64,000 bases of DNA from Deltaproteobacteria bacterium (GCA_019310485.1 JAFDEF010000001.1:77289-141288), one strand, 5' to 3'; shown: positions 33,912 to 42,337, counted from the stretch's first letter. Notes: generated by a model from the sequence alone, not told the origin. Translations and numbers: made by a program.

Positions 33912-35288
33912 CTAGAAATGTTTAAGGGGTGCCTTCCCAATGGCAATGACATTATATCCCATGTTGAAGAGCTTTTGGTGGTCAAGAATATTGCGGCCAT
34001 CAAAGATGAAAGCCGGCTGGACCATGGTTTTTAGAATCCGCTCATAGTCAAGGCCCTTGTAAAGGTCCCACTCTGTTAGAACCGCAATTGCGTGTGCGCC
34101 CTCTGCTGCCCTGTAAGGATCCTGTTCAAAAGAGACCCTGTCTTCAAAGGTACTCAAGTTCTTTTTGGCATTTTCAAGCGCTTTTGGATCAGTGATCACG
34201 ACCTTTGCGTGCTCCTCCAGAAGACCGTGTGCAATATAAATGGCCGGAGACTCCCGGGTGTCTCCCGTGTTTGCCTTAAAAGCGAAACCGAAAAGGGCAA
34301 TCCTTTTCCCTGCAACCGTATTGAACATGTTTCTCAGCATGTTTTGTATAAACCGGCTCTCCTGCCATTCGTTTATCTCCACGACTGATTCCCAGTACCT
34401 TGCCACCTTTTCAAGCCCGTAGCTCTCGCAAATATAGACGAGGTTCAAGATGTCTTTTTTAAAGCAGGACCCCCCGAAGCCGACGCTGGCCTTCAGGAAT
34501 TTCGGGCCTATCCTGGAGTCCATGCCTATTGCATATGCCACCTCGTCAATATCTGCCTCGGTCTTCTCGCAAAGGGCCGAGATCGAATTTATGGATGATA
34601 TTCTCTGCGCCAGGAATGCATTGGCCACCAGCTTTGAGAGCTCGGAACTCCACACACTGGATTCCACAATTTTCTCCCTCGGAACCCAATTGGCATAGAT
34701 CTCCACGATTTCTTTTCTTGCCTTTATGCCCTCGGGGGTCTCCCTGGAACCCACAAGCACCCTGTCAGGGAACTCGAGATCACGGATGGCTGTGCCTTCT
34801 GCGAGAAATTCAGGGTTGGAAACAACTTCAAAGTGAATGTTCTTTGAATTCTCGTTGAGGATCCTTTCCATTGCAGAGGCCGTCCTAACAGGTAAGGTGG
34901 ATTTCTCCACAACAATCTTGCTGGTGGTGGAACTTGCCAGAATCTCGCGAGCAGTCTTTTCCCAGTATTGAAGGTCAGCAGCCTTGCCCGCTCCCTGTCC
35001 AAAGGTTTTCGTGGGGGTATTTACCGAGACAAAGATTATTTCCGACTCCCTGATACCCTTCTCGATTTCTGGTGAGAAGAAGAGGTTTTTGTTACGTGTT
35101 TCTCTTACAAGTTCATCCAGGCCCGGCTCATAAATCGGGAGGTTGTCGCTGTTCCATGCCCTGATTTTCTCTTTATCTACGTCCACGACGACAAGTTTGT
35201 AATGAGGACATTTGGCGGCAATCATGGCCATGGTCGGTCCCCCTACATAGCCGGCCCCTATGCAAAGTATAGTCTTTTCAAAATCCAT
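33912..35288 (-). CDS. ugd: UDP-glucose 6-dehydrogenase
   Basis: 458 residues from ATG 35288 (AAGGGA upstream; GTG 35306 overlaps the epimerase stop). NAD-binding CIGAGYVGGPTMAMIA, substrate site NPEFLAEGTAIRDL, catalytic Cys in GFGGSCFKKDI. The eukaryote-like version of UGDH (EPGLDELV, FVSVNTPTKTFG). Oxidises UDP-glucose to UDP-glucuronate for surface polysaccharide. The upstream neighbour converts this product to UDP-galacturonate, forming a two-gene pathway. Confidence 0.93.
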   Translation of the reverse strand: MDFEKTILCIGAGYVGGPTMAMIAAKCPHYKLVVVDVDKEKIRAWNSDNLPIYEPGLDELVRETRNKNLFFSPEIEKGIRESEIIFVSVNTPTKTFGQGAGKAADLQYWEKTAREILASSTTSKIVVEKSTLPVRTASAMERILNENSKNIHFEVVSNPEFLAEGTAIRDLEFPDRVLVGSRETPEGIKARKEIVEIYANWVPREKIVESSVWSSELSKLVANAFLAQRISSINSISALCEKTEADIDEVAYAIGMDSRIGPKFLKASVGFGGSCFKKDILNLVYICESYGLEKVARYWESVVEINEWQESRFIQNMLRNMFNTVAGKRIALFGFAFKANTGDTRESPAIYIAHGLLEEHAKVVITDPKALENAKKNLSTFEDRVSFEQDPYRAAEGAHAIAVLTEWDLYKGLDYERILKTMVQPAFIFDGRNILDHQKLFNMGYNVIAIGKAPLKHF

Positions 35289-35302
35289 AGCTTTCAGTCC
35301 CT

Positions 35303-36361
35303 TCACGGATGGTTTTCATAAAACTGTTTGTACCATTTTATGAATTTCTCAACCCCCTGCTCAATGCTGACAGCAGGGGCATAACCAAAATCTTCAACCA
35401 ATTCTTCCACGTCTGCCCAGGTTGCAGGCACGTCGCCCGGCTGCATGGGCAAGAAGTTCTTCTTCGCCACTTTGCCCAGTGCTTTCTCGATCGCTGCTAT
35501 GAATTCCATCAACCCTACCGGAGCGTTATTGCCGATATTGTAAATTCTATAAGGAGATCGTGACCTGGAAGGATCGGGGTTCCTTCCATTCCAGTTCGGA
35601 TGCCCCTGTGGCGGCCGATCAAGTACCCTTATGGTTCCCTCCACGATATCGTCAATGTAGGTAAAATCTCTTTTCATGCGCCCGTTATTGTAGACATCAA
35701 TAGGTTTTCCATCCAGGATCGCTCTTGTGAAAAGAAAAAGTGCCATGTCAGGCCTGCCCCACGGGCCGTAGACAGTGAAATAGCGGAGGCCGGTCGCAGG
35801 AATTCCAAAAAGATGGCTGTAAGCGTGTGCCATTAGTTCGTTGGACTTCTTGCTGGCCCCGTAAAGTGATACAGGGTGATCCACATTATCACGCGGTGAA
35901 AAAGGATATTTCTCATTCAGGCCATAGACAGAACTTGAAGAGGCAAACACCAGGTGTCGCACCGGATGGTGCCTACAACACTCAAGTATATTCAAAAACC
36001 CTGTAACATTGGCCCGAATGTAGCTGTGAGGATTTGCAAGGGAGTAGCGTACGCCTGCCTGGGCAGCCAGGTGGCAGACCATGTCAAATTTTTCAACAGC
36101 AAACAGTTTTTCCAGTTTTGATCCATCCTCCACATTTACCCTGATGAAGCGGTAGGAAGGGTATTCCTTGCTTTCAACCCATTTTCCTGATGCTGCATTA
36201 TTGCGATCAATCCCATCCCTTTCAAGCCTTCCATACTTGAGATTTACATCATAGTACTCATTGATGCTATCAATCCCCACAATTTCATCGCCTCTTTGGG
36301 CCAGTTTCACAGCCACCACAGAGCCGATAAAACCCGCCGTACCCGTAACAAGAACCTTCAT
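35303..36361 (-). CDS. UDP-glucuronate 4-epimerase (SDR family)
   Basis: 352 residues of the extended SDR type: GTAGFIGS nucleotide site, catalytic SSSSVYG and YGASKKSN (Tyr-x-x-x-Lys), and the GAE-type segments NLKYGRLERDG, LRYFTVYGPWGRPDMALF and MKRDFTYIDDIVEG. Interconverts UDP-GlcA and UDP-GalA for lipopolysaccharide or capsule. It is the first gene of the pair with ugd, and its TGA overlaps a possible GTG of ugd. RBS upstream is weak. Confidence 0.92.
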   Translation of the reverse strand: MKVLVTGTAGFIGSVVAVKLAQRGDEIVGIDSINEYYDVNLKYGRLERDGIDRNNAASGKWVESKEYPSYRFIRVNVEDGSKLEKLFAVEKFDMVCHLAAQAGVRYSLANPHSYIRANVTGFLNILECCRHHPVRHLVFASSSSVYGLNEKYPFSPRDNVDHPVSLYGASKKSNELMAHAYSHLFGIPATGLRYFTVYGPWGRPDMALFLFTRAILDGKPIDVYNNGRMKRDFTYIDDIVEGTIRVLDRPPQGHPNWNGRNPDPSRSRSPYRIYNIGNNAPVGLMEFIAAIEKALGKVAKKNFLPMQPGDVPATWADVEELVEDFGYAPAVSIEQGVEKFIKWYKQFYENHP

Positions 36362-36503
36362 ATCCCCGATCTAGAGCTCCCAGCAGTCTTCTTTGCGCTA
36401 CAGAAAATTCCCGCTTTCCTTCAGATAATCCATGCCCAATAACAATATCAAGAAGTTATCGCTTCTGTCATCATTTTTGTGTTCAAGGGCAAGTGGAAAA
36501 AGC

Positions 36504-36543
36504 TTGACACATTTAATTAAGTGGCTTAAGATTTAATTAAGCC
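36504..36543 (+). promoter_or_regulatory. Near-consensus sigma-70 promoter overlapped by direct and inverted repeats (arsR-type gene)
   Basis: TTGACA (36504-36509), a 17-base spacer and TAAGAT (36527-36532). Two identical copies of ATTTAATTAAG (36511-36521 and 36531-36541) are spaced exactly 20 bp, two helical turns. The second is part of an inverted repeat GGCTTAA-N7-TTAAGCC (36523-36543) covering the -10 box. This is the layout expected for repression by a dimeric ArsR protein, probably by the product of the next gene. Confidence 0.75.
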
Positions 36544-36563
36544 TCTGCTTAATAGGTTTTGGA

Positions 36564-37028
36564 ATGCATGAGCTTCTTAGCAATTTCAAGGCACTGGCCG
36601 ATGAGAACAGGCTCAAGATACTCACACTTCTTCTTTCGCAGGACCTGTGTGTGGGCGCCCTTGCTAACAGGCTGGGGATCTCCAAGCCCGCAGTCTCTCA
36701 ACACTTGCAGGTGCTCAGAAAAGCCGGCCTCGTAAAGGGAGAGAAAAGAGGATACTGGACTCATTACAGTGTCGAAGCATCGGCCCTGAGCCGCATTGCC
36801 CGTGAGCTCGATGAGATGGCAACTCAACTGCTAGTGCCTAAAGGTGCGTGCTTTAGGGCTGCTGCTGATAAAGATATTCAGGAAGAAAGGAGGGATTTAT
36901 CAATGTGCAAGGATTGCTGTGAGCATCCGGAAAGGCTGAAGGGTAAACCTGAGGAGTGTACGCCGGAGCAGATCAGGGAATGCCATGGTGACGTTAAAGA
37001 GCACCCCTGCGAAACTGAGTCAGAATAG
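36564..37028 (+). CDS. ArsR-family winged-helix regulator with Cys-rich tail
   Basis: 154 residues. N-terminal ArsR domain (about 5-90): FKALADENRLKILTLLL, SKPAVSQHLQVLRKAGLVKGEKRG. The C-terminal extension carries many cysteines (CKDCCEHPERLKGKPEECTPEQIRECHGD), a likely metal or Fe-S/thiol sensing module. ELCVC metal box is absent, but DLCVGALA occupies that helix with one Cys. ATG 36564 lies 32 bases after the -10 box, so the leader is short. Probably represses its own promoter and may control the ABC exporter downstream. Confidence 0.9.
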   Translation: MHELLSNFKALADENRLKILTLLLSQDLCVGALANRLGISKPAVSQHLQVLRKAGLVKGEKRGYWTHYSVEASALSRIARELDEMATQLLVPKGACFRAAADKDIQEERRDLSMCKDCCEHPERLKGKPEECTPEQIRECHGDVKEHPCETESE

Positions 37029-37043
37029 CCTGAAATAATAGGC

Positions 37044-37083
37044 CGTCCGTCTTCCGGTCCTAGACCGGAAGGTGGACGTTTTT
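37044..37083 (+). terminator. Strong intrinsic terminator or attenuator between arsR-type gene and ABC genes
   Basis: CGTCCGTCTTCCGGTC, loop CTA, GACCGGAAGGTGGACG (16-base arms with a central GT/GT mismatch) followed by TTTTT. It ends only 23 bases before the ABC ATPase start, leaving no room for a separate promoter downstream. Confidence 0.85.
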
Positions 37084-37106
37084 GCTCCAGAATAGGTCAG
37101 AAACAG

Positions 37107-38072
37107 ATGAATATCTTGCAGGCGCAAGACCTTACTAAGAATTACGGCGATTTCAGGGCTGTTGACAGAATAACTTTCTCCATAAATCAAGGGGAAATCT
37201 TTGGTCTTCTTGGACCTAATGGCGCAGGAAAGACCACCACCATCAACATGTTAACCGGCCTTGCAATGATAACCAGCGGCACGGCCACCCTTGGGGGCTT
37301 TGACTGCAACCGTGATCTCAGGAAAGCCCAGCAGCTCATGGGAATCGTGCCGGATGAAAGCAACCTTTACGAGGAAATGGACGGTTTTCAAAACCTCTGT
37401 TTTTGTGGGGCGCTTTACGGCATGCCAAAAGCGAAAAGAGAAAAACGCGCGGCCGAATTGCTGGTTGAATTTGGGCTTGCTGATGCCGGCAAGAAAAAAT
37501 TCAATGCCTATTCCAGGGGAATGAAAAGAAGATTGACCATAGCTGCAGGAATTATACATGAGCCCAGCATCCTTTTTCTCGATGAGCCGACCACCGGTAT
37601 CGATGTTGCAAGCGCCAGGCAGATAAGGAGACTGATTCAGGACCTTAATCACAAAGGCACCACCATTTTCCTAACCACCCATTACATTGAAGAGGCTGAG
37701 CGGCTCTGCCACAGGATTGCTTTCATGGTTGGAGGAAAGATCGTGCGGATCGGGACTCTGCGGGAGCTTATGATGGATGCCCAAAAGGAAAATATTGTTC
37801 AGTTCAGGGCAGTTGGTTCGCTGGAAAAGATTGGCGAGGCAATTTCAAGGGAATTTCCCAGTGTGAGAACCGAATTTTATGGACGTGATCTGGTCCGCAT
37901 TCACTCGCAACAGCCCCTGAACCTTGCTCCGCTGGTTCGCGTTTTTGATCAAAACAATATTTCCGTGTATGAAGCAAAGATTATCCGGCCCTCACTTGAG
38001 GAGGTCTTCGTTAAAGTCACAGGCATTGAAATCGCCAAAATGAAGCAGGAAAAAGAAAAGGTTAAGAAATGA
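37107..38072 (+). CDS. ABC-2 type transporter ATP-binding protein
   Basis: 321 residues. Walker A GPNGAGKTTT, signature YSRGMKRRLTIAAGI (the NatA/DrrA variant of LSGGQ), Walker B ILFLDEPTTGID, H-loop TTHYIEEAERL, and a C-terminal DUF4162-like extension (about 220-320). Powers export of a drug, lipid, ion or polymer. The next gene, overlapping by four bases (ATGA), is the permease. Weak RBS; the strong hairpin just upstream suggests expression by read-through from the regulator gene. Confidence 0.92.
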   Translation: MNILQAQDLTKNYGDFRAVDRITFSINQGEIFGLLGPNGAGKTTTINMLTGLAMITSGTATLGGFDCNRDLRKAQQLMGIVPDESNLYEEMDGFQNLCFCGALYGMPKAKREKRAAELLVEFGLADAGKKKFNAYSRGMKRRLTIAAGIIHEPSILFLDEPTTGIDVASARQIRRLIQDLNHKGTTIFLTTHYIEEAERLCHRIAFMVGGKIVRIGTLRELMMDAQKENIVQFRAVGSLEKIGEAISREFPSVRTEFYGRDLVRIHSQQPLNLAPLVRVFDQNNISVYEAKIIRPSLEEVFVKVTGIEIAKMKQEKEKVKK

Positions 38073-38803
38073 AGGCGTGGATCGCATTCTGGAATATTCT
38101 CAAGAAAGACATGCACAACTACTATCTCAAACCTCCAAATATAAGCTGGGGCATGATTTTCCCTGTTGCCTGGACACTGATGGTTTTCTTGAAATCAGGC
38201 AGGGCACTGGACGTTTTGGGACTGCTTCCCGGAGTCATGTGCCTCTCTGTTTTGTTCGGCACCACTTCCATGCTGGCAGTGACAATTACCTTTGAAAGAA
38301 GGAGCCGTTCTTTTGAAAGGCTCTTGATAGCACCCATTGATCTCAATCTACTGATGCTGGCAAAAACCACGGGGGCAATAGTTTTCGGGATTTTTAACGG
38401 ATTTGTTCCCGTGGGCTTTGCTTTGTTCATGACGCACCTTGGGGGCATCAACTGGCTCCTGGTGCTGGCAACCATTTTTCTTATCGCAGTTACCTCCACT
38501 TTTCTGGGCCTTTTTATTGCAGTCTCAGTGCACGAAGTTTTCGAGGCCCAGACTTTTTCAAATTTTTTCCGCTTTCCCATGATCTTCCTCTGTGGCCTTT
38601 TTGTGCCCGTGCAAGCCCTTCCCATTTTCCTGAGACCCATCTCTTATGCTATACCTCTCACTTACGGTGCCGATATCCTTAAATCCCTGATCAACGGCAA
38701 CGGTCACATTGCGTTGGTTACAAGCTTTCTGGTTCTTATCGGTTTTGGCATTGCGCTCTTTACTGTAAGCACCCATAATGTCAAGCGCAAATGGATCTAC
38801 TAG
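38069..38803 (+). CDS. ABC-2 type transporter permease
   Basis: 244 residues, six predicted spans, of the ABC-2 membrane family (NodJ/DrrB-like): FLKSGRALDVLGLLPGVMCLSVLF, TFERRSRSFERLLIAPI, and PMIFLCGLFVPVQALPIFLRPISYAIPLTYGADIL, the conserved C-terminal part. Forms the export pore with the preceding ATPase. Cargo unknown; the Cys-rich ArsR regulator upstream hints at a metal- or thiol-stress link. Confidence 0.9.
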   Translation: MKAWIAFWNILKKDMHNYYLKPPNISWGMIFPVAWTLMVFLKSGRALDVLGLLPGVMCLSVLFGTTSMLAVTITFERRSRSFERLLIAPIDLNLLMLAKTTGAIVFGIFNGFVPVGFALFMTHLGGINWLLVLATIFLIAVTSTFLGLFIAVSVHEVFEAQTFSNFFRFPMIFLCGLFVPVQALPIFLRPISYAIPLTYGADILKSLINGNGHIALVTSFLVLIGFGIALFTVSTHNVKRKWIY

Positions 38804-38844
38804 GAGGCTGCCGAATGGCATCTGAGCATTTTCCAACAGCCTCC
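38803..38844 (+). terminator. Hairpin after the ABC permease gene, possible terminator
   Basis: GGAGGCTG (38803-38810) pairs with CAGCCTCC (38837-38844) around a 26-base loop, starting at the stop codon of the permease. No T-run follows, so it is either a weak terminator, an mRNA-stabilising stem, or a palindromic intergenic repeat. Confidence 0.4.
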
Positions 38845-39023
38845 GATCAACCCGGTTTTCCGGCAGGCTACTAGAGGCCGCTATGTTTTTTGTTACTGCG
38901 ACACGGCAGCTTGCTCTGAGGCAGGCAAGTCCAGGGGGCGCCAGGTTTTAGCAATAAGGAGTACACAGAACATTTGCAATTCCGAAGGGATGTCTGCGAA
39001 ACAAGGCCCCGCATCTATGCTTT

Positions 39024-39494
39024 TCAAAGGAGGGTCGTTGCCTCTTCCAGGTTCTCAATCTGTTTGCCGAGTGCCGAGGAGTCACTGGCAGCATTGACTA
39101 TATTCACGAAATCCGGATTCTGGCACAGCCTGGCAACCCCGGCAAGCATTTGAAGGTGCGTATCCACTTTTTCTCCGGGCACAACCAGAGCCAAAACTAT
39201 TTTCACTGGTTTGCCGTCAATTGAGTCAAAATTCACAGCACGCAAGAGGCGAACCAGTACCAGTGCGGGCCGGCTTGTTTCGTTGCTTGCGGCATGAGGG
39301 ATGCCGATCCCGTGGCCAATGCCCGTACTCATTGTCTCTTCCCGCTGTTTCATGCCCTCATATAGAAGGGTTGAGTCCTTCACCACCCCTTTGCTTGCAA
39401 ATGCCTCTGCTACGAACCAAAGCACCGCATCTTTATCATCAAGGGGTACATCCAGGTATATGTTTTCAGGTTGAAGGTATTGGTAAATTTTCAT
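39024..39494 (-). CDS. PTS fructose-type EIIA domain protein (PtsN-like)
   Basis: 156 residues from ATG 39494 (the third codon of the track ORF). Single EIIA domain with the phosphorylated His in STGIGHGIGIPHA and the later DTHLQMLAGVARL. Such stand-alone EIIA proteins either feed a sugar PTS or act in regulation (nitrogen-PTS type). No other PTS gene is in the window, which favours a regulatory role. Confidence 0.88.
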   Translation of the reverse strand: MKIYQYLQPENIYLDVPLDDKDAVLWFVAEAFASKGVVKDSTLLYEGMKQREETMSTGIGHGIGIPHAASNETSRPALVLVRLLRAVNFDSIDGKPVKIVLALVVPGEKVDTHLQMLAGVARLCQNPDFVNIVNAASDSSALGKQIENLEEATTLL

Positions 39495-39654
39495 AAGCAT
39501 AATAAATATCAGGATTTCGACAAAGAGTCAAAAAGATCAGAGTACAGTATTTCTTAAACTATCGTTGACGATACTGTGTTTATGCGCTAAAAGAAGTTTG
39601 CTCTACCATCGAAAACACCACGATCTAAACAAACCTTTTTTGGGGGCTCTGCAA

Positions 39655-40274
39655 ATGGAGGGATTGGCATTTTCTTTGGGAAAAGAAGAAGAGAAGGTTT
39701 CGCTGGAGGATTTCTATGACCTGGTCATATTCGGGGGGGACCTGCCGGCCTTACGGCTGCAATTTATGCGGCAAGGGCAAGAGTCAAAACGCTCGTTATT
39801 GAAAAGGAAGAAGTCGGAGGCAAGGCAGCTACAACCGATGTCATTGAAAACTACCCCGGCTTTCCGGAAGGAATCAATGGACATGCACTTGCCCAGCGAA
39901 TGGTGGAACAGGCGAAAAAGTTTGGGGCTATAGTTTACAGGGGCACCCCGACGGATGTGCAGCTCAAAAAGCCACCAAGAACTTTCACACTTGATGGAAA
40001 GACAGTCTCCTGCAACAGCATTATTATCGCAACAGGCACTTCCCCAAAAAAACTGAATGTTCCTGGAGAGGAAAAACTCAAAGGCCGTGGGGTGTCATAC
40101 TGTGCCACCTGTGATGGGCCAATCTATGCGAACGAAGATATTGCTGTAATTGGCTGCGGGAATTCAGGGCTCCAGGAGGGCCTTTTTATCCTGAAGTTTG
40201 TAAAATCAATCACTTTCGTTGAATTTCTACCCGAGATCCGGGCAGAAAAAATTTTGCTTTACGCAAAAATTTGA
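39655..40274 (+). pseudogene. Thioredoxin reductase-like fragment, frameshifted and truncated
   Basis: Residues before the shift read EDFYDLVIFGG. Restoring one G in the 7-G run at 39733-39739 gives GGGPAGLTAAIYAAR and a continuous flavoprotein: VIENYPGFPEGI, IIIATGTSPKKLNVPG, redox motif YCATCDGP and NADPH site VIGCGNSG. The frame then ends at 40274 after EIRAEKI, so roughly the last third of a normal reductase is missing. Joined directly to disulfide-oxidoreductase sequence in another frame. The single-G shift may be a sequencing error; the C-terminal loss cannot be. Confidence 0.85.
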
Positions 40275-40833
40275 GTGCCAGTACTGCGAATTAACCCATG
40301 AATTGTTAAACGAAATTGTTGATCTTTCAGACAAGCTAACGCTTCAAACTTATGAGTTTGTTAAGAACAAGGAAATAGCCGAAAAATACGGGGTGGATAA
40401 GATTCCCGCCATAGTCATCGAGGGGGGAAAAGACTACGGGATCCGTTTCTACGGAGTTCCGGCCGGATATGAGTTTACCACGCTGATCGAAGATATGATT
40501 GACGTATCGAGAGGCACAACAAACCTTTCGGCCGAGACAAAAGAACCCCTTAAGAACCTGGAAAAGAACATGCATATTCAGGTCTTCGTAACCCTCACCT
40601 GACCTTATTGCCCCCGTCCCGTGCGCACTGCCCATCAAATGGCGATAGAAAGCGAGCGTGTGAGAGGAGACATGATCGAATCAGCTGAATTCCCCCAGCT
40701 TGCCAACAAGTATTTTGTTACCGCTGTGCCTAAAGTGGTTATCAACGATGAAGTGGATTTCGAAGGCGCACTCCCAGAGAAAAGCTCCCTTGATAAAGTT
40801 CTCGAAGCTGAAGGAGTGGCAAAGAAAACCTGA
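40219..40833 (+). pseudogene. Glutaredoxin-like protein disulfide oxidoreductase (PDO) with in-frame TGA at active-site Cys
   Basis: Two thioredoxin folds. First fold begins mid-domain at KFCFTQKFECQYCELTHELL (active site CQYC) and continues KYGVDKIPAIVIEGG. Second: HIQVFVTLT, then TGA (40600-40602), then PYCPRPVRTAHQMAIES and AVPKVVINDEVDFEGALPE in the same frame to 40833. In PDO proteins the second active site is CPYC, so TGA takes the place of its first Cys. Either a nonsense mutation in a decaying gene or selenocysteine (U-P-Y-C). The N-terminal part of fold one is absent, which favours decay. No convincing SECIS hairpin is seen by eye. The TTG at 40219 is not a credible start. Confidence 0.75.
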
Positions 40834-40906
40834 TCGCATGGCATTTTGCTACTAAAGGAATTTGGCTTAATAGCTTTGAAAGAGTGCCGGCAACTGCTCT
40901 ATTTTC

Positions 40907-41551
40907 TCAGTATCCAAGGTTTTCGCCTACAAGCTTTACGTGTATGCGATCCTTGATCATGTGCCCTTCAATAATACTCCACATGTTGCAAATTCGCCCT
41001 GGCGCGTTACAATCTGTACACAGGCCTGTCTCCACGCAGGGGGTTCCAACGCTGAGGCGAATTGCATTGGCAGGTGCCGCATAATGCTTTACCCGCGCCA
41101 TAGCAGAATCAAGGTCCGGCGCTACTTTGTTCATACCAACCACCAAGATCACTTTCTTGGGGCCAAAGGTCATCGCCGCAACCCGATTGCCCATACCGTC
41201 GAGATTAACAAGTTTGCCGTCAAGGGTGATTGCATTTGAGCTGGCAATCATAATATCAGCGCTCAAGCCTTTCCGTCTGAGGCTGAGACCTTCTTCTGTG
41301 GACAGGCTGCTTTGGTATGGGTCGATAAGCTCAACTCCCGGAAGTTTTTGGATTTCTTCCCAAAGACCCATACCTGTTGCGGTCATTGACCCGCACCGAA
41401 ATACCGTTGACCCCTCCGGTATCATTGCCAGTATTTCTTCCTTTGCCCGGGCAGCAGAAGAAGCGTAACTGCCCTCCATTCGACGTCTCTTGAGATTGGC
41501 GATAATGCTCTGGGCTACCTTTTCATTCAATGTGATCTGGTGCGTATCCAT
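40907..41551 (-). CDS. LUD-domain (LutC/YkgG-type, DUF162) protein
   Basis: 214 residues forming one LUD domain: VFRCGSMTATGMG, ADIMIASSNAITLDGKLVNLDGMGNRVAAM, KVILVVGMNKV and cysteines in GTPCVETGLCTDCNAPGRICN. The family includes lactate-utilisation subunit LutC, but stand-alone copies in anaerobes have no assigned reaction. The C-terminal Cys set could bind a metal cluster. RBS GGAGGTGG before ATG 41551. Monocistronic; a 16-bp palindrome lies 25 bases upstream. Confidence 0.88.
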   Translation of the reverse strand: MDTHQITLNEKVAQSIIANLKRRRMEGSYASSAARAKEEILAMIPEGSTVFRCGSMTATGMGLWEEIQKLPGVELIDPYQSSLSTEEGLSLRRKGLSADIMIASSNAITLDGKLVNLDGMGNRVAAMTFGPKKVILVVGMNKVAPDLDSAMARVKHYAAPANAIRLSVGTPCVETGLCTDCNAPGRICNMWSIIEGHMIKDRIHVKLVGENLGY

Positions 41552-41576
41552 ATTCCACCTCCATCAACTGTTTTTC

Positions 41577-41592
41577 TGTTGGGCCCAACAGC
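41577..41592. promoter_or_regulatory. 16-bp perfect palindrome upstream of the LUD gene, candidate operator
   Basis: CTGTTGGGCCCAACAG reads the same on both strands and ends 25 bases before the LUD-gene ATG (minus strand). It is followed on that strand by the RBS, so it would lie in the 5' leader or over the promoter start. Could be a repressor site or an RNA stem with too small a loop to be a terminator. Confidence 0.5.
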
Positions 41593-42081
41593 CTTGCATT
41601 GTGAAGAACAATGTGGAGGATTCTGTCAAAGTTTTCTCCAAAAATCAAATTTTTCCGGTCAACCCGGACATCAAGCCCGGATTTGACAGCCAAGCCGAAT
41701 TTAACTATGTTTCCCGTTTCAAGATGGGGCCCGCTTCACAGCAGAGAAAAGACATCTCGCTGAAAAATATGCTCATTGCTCGGGAGCATAAACACCAATT
41801 GAGGGTCAAACTTAAATTTATTACACTTAGGGGCGCATGAAATACCACGCCTTGTGGGAAAGTACCCATATATAGACTAAGGATTTCTGATCCCACCTAT
41901 TTTCTAGATTGCCGCACATCAAGGCGGTTTCAGATCTCTTTAAAACCCGTTCTGCTCTGTGTCCCGGGTTACTCAGCCAAGGCATGCTTGAGGGAAATGG
42001 GAGAAAATGTGAAGCGGATGGCAAGAAAGCAAAAAGGGGCTGCAAGTCGCTGATATCCCTTGCAGACCCTTGGCATTTCAG
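41593..42081. other. Gene-free intergenic region
   Basis: About 490 bases between the LUD-gene operator and tRNA-Cys. ORF-track entries here are short and have no homology I recognise. Any promoter of the LUD gene should lie at the left end. I see no repeat or RNA gene in it; the tRNA-Cys transcript ends here. Confidence 0.6.
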
Positions 42082-42157
42082 TGGAGGCGGCAACCGGATT
42101 CGAACCGGTGAATAACGGTTTTGCAGACCGCTGCCTTAGCCACTTGGCTATGCCGCC
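42082..42157 (-). tRNA. tRNA-Cys (anticodon GCA)
   Basis: Minus strand: acceptor GGCGGCA pairs with TGCCGCC, followed by discriminator T and encoded CCA. Anticodon loop TCTGCAAAA gives GCA (Cys). TPsiC arm GGTTCGAATCC is intact. 76 nt. Confidence 0.95.
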
Positions 42158-42337
42158 CCTGAGAGGCCCCTGAAAAACGCTCTCTTTTGTCCGATTTCCG
42201 CGTCAGACTCAAATTCTAACCAGCATGAGGCTGGTCAATCCTCAAAATACTCCAAATGTATTCCTCCGGTTAGAATTTTCGCCTTCCTTGAACTTTAACA
42301 AAACCGAGTATTTTTCAAAGGCCTCTTTCTGAACAAA

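Noticed and set aside
40600-40660. SECIS element after the TGA
   Set aside because: Only a weak stem (GCCCAT-CAA-ATGGC) without a G at the loop start was found; not enough to annotate a SECIS.
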